Made by a program: the position numbers and the translations under genes
Notes under the pieces: model-generated
Told to the model about the DNA's origin: nothing
Database searches by the model: none
The model's input: only the letters and a program-made list of their open reading frames with translations
In this document: positions 16,433-21,339 of the stretch, in pieces
Position numbering within the stretch: the stretch's first letter is position 1
Layout: each line of letters begins with the position of its first letter
Source of the DNA: CAYXDR01 sp046498185
GTDB lineage: Bacteria > Desulfobacterota > DSM-4660 > Desulfatiglandales > Desulfatiglandaceae
Direction of reading: 5' to 3'
Assembly: GCA_046498185.1 (NCBI GenBank)
Contig: JAWOBE010000125.1
Location: 1-21,339, forward strand
Length of the DNA stretch: 21,339 nucleotides

Positions 16433-17546
16433 TATTTATCACCTCCTCGATCGTCGCGGGGGAAATGAGATCTCCGTTCATACGTCCGAAAAAATCCACC
16501 TTTTTGTCGGACAGAACCCGCTGGATTTCACGGACATATTGACCAAGGTTCATTTCCACCACAACGATGCGCCTGTATCCTTCGGCTTTTGCCGAGATTA
16601 ACTGCTCCGGCACGGGCCAAAGTGTCTTCAAAACCAGCAGCGAAACCGGCCGTCCCGAAGCTTTGAGATTTTTTACAGCCGCCGCTGCGGCCCTGGCGGT
16701 GACTCCGTAGGTGATCACGAGCGTGTCCGCTCCATCGGCGGCTTGTTCGTCGTAAAAGGTAAAACCACTTAAACCCTTGAGGATTTTATCAGCCAGTCTG
16801 CGGCGCTCTGAATCCATCTTTGCCGGGTCTATGGTTATGAAACCGTCTTCGCCGTGAGTCGAGGATGTCTGGCGCACGAGCACCTTCCCGCCGATTGGCA
16901 GAAACGGCGGAACCCCGCTTTCATCCGTAACCCTGAACGGCAGGTAAGGTTCTTTCTCTGGAGCGAACTTCCTTTCCTTTAGCGGAGGCGTGACCCAGTT
17001 GTCCATGTCCACGCCTTCGCGCGTCATTCCGATTTCTTTGTTCGAAGCTATGAAAACCGGGCACCTGAATTCTTCGGCAAGGTTGAAAGCATGTACGGTC
17101 AACTCGTAACAGTCCCGGACATCGACGGGGGCAAGCACGATGACCGGAATTCCGCCGCTGTTTCCCCAGCGGAGAAATTGAATGTCGCCGTCGGCTCCCC
17201 TTGTGGCTGAACCGGTGGAGGGCCCGAGGCGCTGCACGTCGATTATCACGATGGGGATCTCGCTTCCAATCGCGAATGATATATGTTCGCTGTAAAGACT
17301 TATGCCGGGCCCCGATGTGGCGGTCATCGCCTTGAGCCCCGCCATCGAAGCACCCAGGCAGGCGCCAGTGGATGCTATTTCATCTTCGCATTGAAGGCAT
17401 ATCCCCCCTGCCGGGGGAAGCAGCCTTACCATCGAGGCAAAAACCGTCGTTGCCGGGGTTATCGGATAACCGGCGAAGAAACGGCATCCCGCTGCGAGGG
17501 CGCCGAGGCCTATGGCTTCGTTTCCTTCCATGAAGGTCATGGCCAT
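16425..17546 (-). CDS. korA: 2-oxoacid:ferredoxin oxidoreductase, alpha subunit
   Basis: This 373-residue alpha subunit holds the pyrimidine-binding half of the TPP enzyme and the substrate-shaping domain. EGNEAIGLGALAAG (7-20), FAGYPITPATT (24-34), the catalytic-glutamate region EDEIASTGACLGAS (54-67), TSGPG (77-81) and RLGPSTG (106-112) are the family signatures in order. The C-terminal domain with VITYGVTARAA and LLVLKTLWPVP is the usual transketolase-C part. AAAGGAGG lies just upstream of ATG 17546. It is the first gene of a two-gene operon with the beta-gamma gene. The protein works in the cytoplasm and feeds reduced ferredoxin into the anaerobic electron pool, possibly to the neighbouring redox proteins. 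Confidence 0.9.
   Translation of the reverse strand: MAMTFMEGNEAIGLGALAAGCRFFAGYPITPATTVFASMVRLLPPAGGICLQCEDEIASTGACLGASMAGLKAMTATSGPGISLYSEHISFAIGSEIPIVIIDVQRLGPSTGSATRGADGDIQFLRWGNSGGIPVIVLAPVDVRDCYELTVHAFNLAEEFRCPVFIASNKEIGMTREGVDMDNWVTPPLKERKFAPEKEPYLPFRVTDESGVPPFLPIGGKVLVRQTSSTHGEDGFITIDPAKMDSERRRLADKILKGLSGFTFYDEQAADGADTLVITYGVTARAAAAAVKNLKASGRPVSLLVLKTLWPVPEQLISAKAEGYRRIVVVEMNLGQYVREIQRVLSDKKVDFFGRMNGDLISPATIEEVINNG
16438..16447 (-). promoter_or_regulatory. Full-length Shine-Dalgarno site of the beta-gamma gene
   Basis: The minus strand reads AGGAGGTGAT, a ten-base complement of the 16S rRNA 3' end, before ATG 16432 and inside the end of the alpha gene. It sets the start and predicts very efficient translation of the downstream subunit. 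Confidence 0.8.
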
Positions 17547-17585
17547 TGTTGTTCTACCTCCTTTTTTAAATATGAATGAGTAATC

Positions 17586-17615
17586 CGCCCGGTTTCAGCC
17601 AAATAACCCCGGGCG
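17586..17615 (-). promoter_or_regulatory. Inverted repeat in the oxidoreductase operon leader
   Basis: CGCCCGG (17586-17592) and CCGGGCG (17609-17615) form a 7-bp stem with a nested GGTT/AACC pairing. It lies between the putative promoter and the alpha-subunit ATG at 17546. It could be an RNA leader stem-loop or a protein-binding site. No riboswitch class was recognised. Confidence 0.4.
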
Positions 17616-17633
17616 ATCCTTGCGTTTACCCTA

Positions 17634-17660
17634 ATTATAATTAATCGAGTTGAAGGTAAA
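17634..17660 (-). promoter_or_regulatory. Putative promoter of the oxidoreductase operon
   Basis: The minus strand holds a perfect TATAAT (17639-17634). The best -35 is TTTACC (17660-17655) at a short 15-bp spacing, so only the -10 is convincing. It would give a leader of about 80 nt. Confidence 0.4.
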
Positions 17661-17732
17661 GTTTTTTCAGGGCCAAAATTTTTATTCTTCCGGTGGCAGC
17701 GGGTTTTGATAAGAATAGATGGTTGGATTTGC

Positions 17733-17769
17733 AAATACTTCCCTGCGGCATCGCGGCAGGGGAGTATTT
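17733..17769 (-). terminator. Hairpin terminator-like element after tctA
   Basis: A 14-bp stem (AAATACTTCCCTGC, 17733-17746; GCAGGGGAGTATTT, 17756-17769) with one mismatch and a 9-nt loop sits 4 bp past the tctA stop. On the minus strand the downstream T-tract is short, so termination may be incomplete. Confidence 0.55.
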
Positions 17770-17773
17770 GTTG

Positions 17774-19270
17774 TTATTTGGTGTTCTTGCTTTGGCTGAT
17801 TTTCTTCCAGAGTAATCTTATCTGGGGGGAGAAAAGAGACAGAGCGGCCAAGACGATTAAGGTGGCGCTTAGAGGCGTACCGATCAAGGCCAGGGGGTTG
17901 TTATTGGATATGAGCATGGTTTGCCTGAGGTTTTCTTCGGCGATGGGGCCAAGCACGACGCCTAGAATAACCGGAGCAAGGGGATAATTAAAGCGTTCCA
18001 GGAAGAATCCTATGGCGGCGAACGCAATCATGATCCAAATATCGCCGAAGCTGTTTTGGATTGCGAAGGTACCTACGATGCAGCATATGACGATACCCGG
18101 TCCTAAAACAGTATAAGGAAGCGCGATCACTTTGACGAAATAGTTAATAAAAATTTTGGCCAGAAAAATAATCACCAGGTTCGCGATGAACATGCCGACG
18201 AAAATGGTATAGGTGAGCTGGGGCTGTTTGAGAAAAAGCAGGGGACCCGGCTGCATGCCGTGAATCAGGAAGGCGCCGAGAATGATGGCGGTTCCCGCAC
18301 TTCCTGGTATGCCCAGCGTGAGCAGGGGAACCATGGCCGAGCTGCAGGCGGCGTTGTTCGCCACCTCGGCTGCGGCGACGCCCTCTGGAGCCCCGGTCCC
18401 ATATTTCTCCGGGTTCTTGGACCATCTGACCGCTTCGCTGTAACTTACAAAAGCGGCCGTTGTAGCTCCCACCCCCGGGAGGATCCCGATAAACGTCCCG
18501 ATTAGTCCGGATCGGGCGATTAAGCCCTTCAGCCTGTAAAGAAGTTTCAACGAGGGCAGCTTGGCCCGTGTTTTGGATTTAACTTTTTCGATTTCAATTT
18601 TTTTTACGATCCTGCTCACGACTTCGGATACTGCGAAGAGGCCTATGATCACCGGGATGAAACTGACGCCGTTCAGCAGCGCATTGGTCCCGAACGTGAA
18701 CCGCTCAAACCCGGAAATCCTGTCAATGCCGATGCAGCCGACAAAAAGGCCGATGAGGGCTCCGGCGATGGCTTTCACCTCGTTTTTCGTCCCGAAACTG
18801 CTGACAACGCTAAGGCCGAGAATGGAAATTGCGAAATACTCCGGTGCACCGAATTGCAGGGCAACTTCGGCGAGTTTAGGCGCAATCAGGGCCAGGGCTA
18901 TCGCTCCGATCATCCCGCCGATCACCGAGCTGGCGATGTCCAGCCCCAAGGCTTCGCCTGCCTTTCCCTGCTTGGCCATGGCGTGGCCGTCCAAAGTCGC
19001 GGCGACGCCCTCCGGTGCTCCAGGCGTCCGAAAGAGAATGCCGCTGATTGAGCCGGAATAAACCGAAGCCACGTAAATAGAGATCAAAAGCAGAAGGGCG
19101 GCGGTCGGCCCCATCGTGTAGCTTACCGGGACAGCCAGAGCCAGGGCCATCGTACCGCTGATACCGGGGATCGCTCCCGAAAGAATCCCCAGGCTGGAGC
19201 CCAATAACAACAGAAAAATATGCCATGGGGTGAAGCAGGTCTGCAATCCACTGAACCAGTACTCAAGCAT
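17774..19270 (-). CDS. tctA: Tripartite tricarboxylate transporter, large permease TctA
   Basis: This 498-residue integral membrane protein has the normal family length of about 500 and around a dozen hydrophobic segments. The family's internal duplication is visible: GAIPGISGTMALALAVPVSY (32-51) in the first half and GILPGVGATTAAFVSY (262-277) in the second. TctA forms the transport path for small organic acids delivered by TctC and is driven by an ion gradient. AAGGAG precedes ATG 19270, and the gene lies 16 bp after tctB. It is the last gene of tctC-tctB-tctA and ends at a hairpin. Known substrates include citrate, tartrate and aromatic acids such as terephthalate; none can be chosen from sequence alone. 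Confidence 0.95.
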   Translation of the reverse strand: MLEYWFSGLQTCFTPWHIFLLLLGSSLGILSGAIPGISGTMALALAVPVSYTMGPTAALLLLISIYVASVYSGSISGILFRTPGAPEGVAATLDGHAMAKQGKAGEALGLDIASSVIGGMIGAIALALIAPKLAEVALQFGAPEYFAISILGLSVVSSFGTKNEVKAIAGALIGLFVGCIGIDRISGFERFTFGTNALLNGVSFIPVIIGLFAVSEVVSRIVKKIEIEKVKSKTRAKLPSLKLLYRLKGLIARSGLIGTFIGILPGVGATTAAFVSYSEAVRWSKNPEKYGTGAPEGVAAAEVANNAACSSAMVPLLTLGIPGSAGTAIILGAFLIHGMQPGPLLFLKQPQLTYTIFVGMFIANLVIIFLAKIFINYFVKVIALPYTVLGPGIVICCIVGTFAIQNSFGDIWIMIAFAAIGFFLERFNYPLAPVILGVVLGPIAEENLRQTMLISNNNPLALIGTPLSATLIVLAALSLFSPQIRLLWKKISQSKNTK

Positions 19271-19286
19271 GAAGAAACTCCTTGTA

Positions 19287-19781
19287 TTACAATCCTAGAG
19301 CGATGCTGATGGTGCGGAAGATTCCGTGACCTTTGGGCAGCGGGACGAAAAGCAACCTGCCGAAGGCGACATAAACCAGGAGCATGATGCCCGTAATACT
19401 GAAAACGTAAGTTTTTATACGTTTGGCACCGATAAGCATCATAATGCAAAAAATCAGAACAGGGGTGAGGCAGATGAATCCAACGGTTTTCAACAACAAG
19501 ACATAACCGATTATGATGCCGAAGAAAACAGTGAAACGTATCCAGCTGACTTCCTCTTTCGATTGTTCGCCGGCTTTTGATTTTTTCCACTGTACGATAT
19601 GCCTGACCGTGAGAATCGCACCACAGAACATCAACCCGATCAAAATGATCTGGGGCCAAAAATCCGCCCCCATTTTCTGGTAAGCCTCGAAAGTTTCGAG
19701 AGTAAACGAATGGATGTAGAGAAAAAGGGCAACACAGAATATGGCCAGGCTCACTAAAATTTCACCAATCATAAATGGCAT
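19287..19781 (-). CDS. tctB: Tripartite tricarboxylate transporter, small permease TctB
   Basis: This small inner-membrane subunit of 164 residues has four hydrophobic segments: about 6-26, 42-63, a long stretch near 82-120, and a last one near 124-150 ending FVPLPKG. This is the TctB topology; the family is poorly conserved in sequence, so position between tctC and tctA is the main support. The first ATG (19781) has an SD-like ACAGG directly against it. The second ATG (19772, MIGEIL) has better spacing and may be the true start. A stable stem-loop (19797-19833) lies just upstream. Confidence 0.88.
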   Translation of the reverse strand: MPFMIGEILVSLAIFCVALFLYIHSFTLETFEAYQKMGADFWPQIILIGLMFCGAILTVRHIVQWKKSKAGEQSKEEVSWIRFTVFFGIIIGYVLLLKTVGFICLTPVLIFCIMMLIGAKRIKTYVFSITGIMLLVYVAFGRLLFVPLPKGHGIFRTISIALGL

Positions 19782-19796
19782 CCTGTCGTTTATCTA

Positions 19797-19833
19797 GGCA
19801 GGCAATCAGGTCGGCAAAACCTGACTGCCTGCC
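19797..19833 (-). promoter_or_regulatory. Intercistronic stem-loop between tctC and tctB
   Basis: A 15-bp stem (GGCAGGCAATCAGGT, 19797-19811; ACCTGACTGCCTGCC, 19819-19833) with a 7-nt loop has its one non-Watson-Crick pair as U-G in the minus-strand RNA. No T-run follows. It is more likely a 3' stabiliser or partial attenuator that raises binding-protein expression over the permease genes than a full terminator. Confidence 0.7.
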
Positions 19834-19852
19834 ACTTTACAGTGTGAAGGTA

Positions 19853-20890
19853 TTATTTCACATAACCCAGCTCTTCAAGGACCTTGGAAAAGACTTCCTT
19901 TTCTTTCTTGATGGCCTCTTTCAGCTCGGCAGGCCCCATGTATCCGGGCCTGAGATCGAGGAGGCGGCTTTTTTCCATCGTTTTATAAGTACTCGCTTCC
20001 ATCGCTTCTTTAAACACCTGATGGAGATATTCGATCCTTTCCGGTGGTGTGCCCACTTTACAGCCTATACCCCGCCATCTGCCTAAGGTCACGTCATAAC
20101 CGAGTTCCGGAGCCGCAGGAATATCGGCGAAAGGTTCTTTCTGGACCCTGTCCTCTTTAAACACGATCAACGCCTTGAGAGATCCCTGTTCCAGCAGGGA
20201 CACGGTGGGGCCGAACTCCTCGAACATCGCATCGATGTGTCCGCCCAAAACCTGCGCGTGCATTTTTCCGGCGGAATCATAGGGAATATAATTGCATTCA
20301 ATCCCGGCTTCCTGCATGAATACATTGACAGCGACTTCATCGAAACCTGCGGAACCTGTCCCGCCGATGCTTACCTCTCCGGGATGAGCCTTTGCGTATT
20401 CGATAAATTCCTGGATGTCTTTAAAGGGAGTGCCCTTCGATTTGCTCTTGGCGGTGGATACCTGGATCGTGGCGGTATCGTATTGACAGCGGATTATAGG
20501 TTCAAAATCTTCGATTCCTAGTGGCTTTCCTTCGTACTTAGCTCTTTGGAGCACATCATTGATGGGCAGGTCATTGCCTATGGAGGTGATGGTGTATCCG
20601 TCCGCGGGCTGGTCCATCGTGTAAATCATGCCGTTCGCCCCCGCAGCACCGGGGATGTTGATGATTACCAGAGGAGCAGGCAGCATTTTCCGGGCCGGAA
20701 TGCCTATCGTCCTGGAGAAAACGTCCGTTCCCCCTCCCGGTCCGTACCATAGGTTCCACTCGATTTTTTGTTCCGGATAATCTTCGGGCTTCGGAATGTC
20801 GGCTGCAAAAGCCAGAGGGGTTAATAAAAAGGCAAGTGAAAACAAGCCAATAACAAAAATGCCGAGTTTTTTAAATCTTTCATTTCCCAT
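19853..20890 (-). CDS. tctC: Tripartite tricarboxylate transporter substrate-binding protein TctC
   Basis: This 345-residue periplasmic solute-binding protein is of the Bug/TctC family. A Sec signal peptide (FKKLGIFVIGLFSLAFLLTPLAFA, cleavage near residue 29) is followed by the family motif WYGPGGGTDVFSRTIG (48-63). IPGAAGANGMIYTMDQPADGYT and the GGTGSAGFDEVAVNVF segment, which holds the ligand carboxylate in relatives, come next. It binds an organic anion in the periplasm and delivers it to TctAB. It is the first gene of the operon, with AGGAGG just before ATG 20890. Orphan copies of this family are common, but here the complete tctCBA set is present, so a working importer is likely. The ligand is unknown. 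Confidence 0.95.
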   Translation of the reverse strand: MGNERFKKLGIFVIGLFSLAFLLTPLAFAADIPKPEDYPEQKIEWNLWYGPGGGTDVFSRTIGIPARKMLPAPLVIINIPGAAGANGMIYTMDQPADGYTITSIGNDLPINDVLQRAKYEGKPLGIEDFEPIIRCQYDTATIQVSTAKSKSKGTPFKDIQEFIEYAKAHPGEVSIGGTGSAGFDEVAVNVFMQEAGIECNYIPYDSAGKMHAQVLGGHIDAMFEEFGPTVSLLEQGSLKALIVFKEDRVQKEPFADIPAAPELGYDVTLGRWRGIGCKVGTPPERIEYLHQVFKEAMEASTYKTMEKSRLLDLRPGYMGPAELKEAIKKEKEVFSKVLEELGYVK

Positions 20891-21339
20891 AACGTTCCTC
20901 CTTTTTTAAAAAGCATTAAAAGGTTGCGTTTGGTGATTAATTATTTTAATGATGAACAAAAAAACTTAACTTTTAATTTGAAAAGATATTAAATTGAACA
21001 TATCACTATCTTTTTATATCAAGTATGATTCTAAAATAAGCTCGTTTCCATCCAATTTTTTAAATGGCTTTAATAATATTTTGAGACAAATATAACATCT
21101 CGGTTGAAAAAAGGATTTGTGGTCAGCCATGGCCCTACCACCTTTGATTTACTAATAAATTTCCTAGAATATGCCCAAAAATCAACATTATAATATACAA
21201 GTTACCCTATCAATGCATCTAAATGACAGATCTGAGAAGCTTTTTTGGCAATTTTAATGAAAAATATAGTAGTAGAAATAAACAGAACAGTCAAGAAAAA
21301 ACAAAAAAACAGGAAAAAAGTCAGGTAGACACTTCTAAG
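20891..21339. other. AT-rich non-coding region upstream of tctC
   Basis: No supported gene lies in this 449-bp stretch. It must contain the tctC promoter, but no convincing -35/-10 pair with normal spacing was found. The only structured element seen is the inverted repeat at 21119-21141. The last 100 bases are very A-rich. Confidence 0.6.
21119..21141. repeat. Imperfect inverted repeat upstream of tctC
   Basis: Outer arms GTGGT (21119-21123) and ACCAC (21137-21141) flank an inner palindrome GCCATGGC (21126-21133). The two spacers differ by one base. It lies about 230 bp upstream of the tctC start and could be a regulator-binding site. Confidence 0.35.

Overview
The window looks like chromosomal DNA of a strictly anaerobic, Gram-negative bacterium. 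A sulfate-reducing or syntrophic Desulfobacterota-type organism fits best. This is inferred from an RND/TolC envelope pump, a tripartite tricarboxylate (Tct) transporter, a ferredoxin-dependent 2-oxoacid oxidoreductase, and a dense set of iron-sulfur redox genes. No rRNA, tRNA, insertion sequence, integrase or CRISPR array was seen.

Layout. (1) Positions 1-6365, minus strand: an efflux operon running adaptor, RND permease, TolC-like lipoprotein, followed by the N-terminal part of a fumarylacetoacetate-hydrolase-family enzyme cut by the window edge. A good promoter lies at 6423-6450. (2) 6634-7332, plus strand: a type II haloacid-dehalogenase-like HAD enzyme. (3) 7683-9875, plus strand: a class V (serine/alanine-glyoxylate type) aminotransferase and a FadR-type GntR regulator. 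Both have nearly superimposable promoter/operator regions (TTGACA, 17 bp, xATGGT, then TGGTnnnACCA at the same offset). (4) 9948-15013, plus strand: five redox genes. They are a two-cluster ferredoxin fused to an unrecognised domain, a Cys-rich partner protein, a flavin/NAD oxidoreductase, a CooF-like four-cluster ferredoxin, and a protein homologous to the Ni-CO dehydrogenase catalytic subunit CooS. (5) A bidirectional terminator at 15075-15111 separates these from a minus-strand alpha / beta-gamma 2-oxoacid:ferredoxin oxidoreductase (15140-17546). (6) 17774-20890, minus strand: the transporter operon tctC-tctB-tctA, then about 450 bp of AT-rich DNA with no gene.

The most unusual part is the five-gene redox operon. 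It has the CooS-CooF-flavoprotein composition seen with some CO dehydrogenases. By alignment from memory, however, the CooS-like protein keeps the N-terminal B-cluster cysteines and has lost every C-cluster (Ni-Fe-S active-site) ligand, so it should not oxidise CO. Together with the two upstream proteins, which distantly resemble the two ends of 6-hydroxynicotinate reductase, it may form an undescribed NADH/ferredoxin-linked reductase or electron-transfer complex. A working model, inference only: TctABC imports an organic acid, the 2-oxoacid oxidoreductase and the aminotransferase handle oxo-acid intermediates, the redox operon handles the electrons or a reduction step, and the FadR-type regulator senses an acid intermediate.
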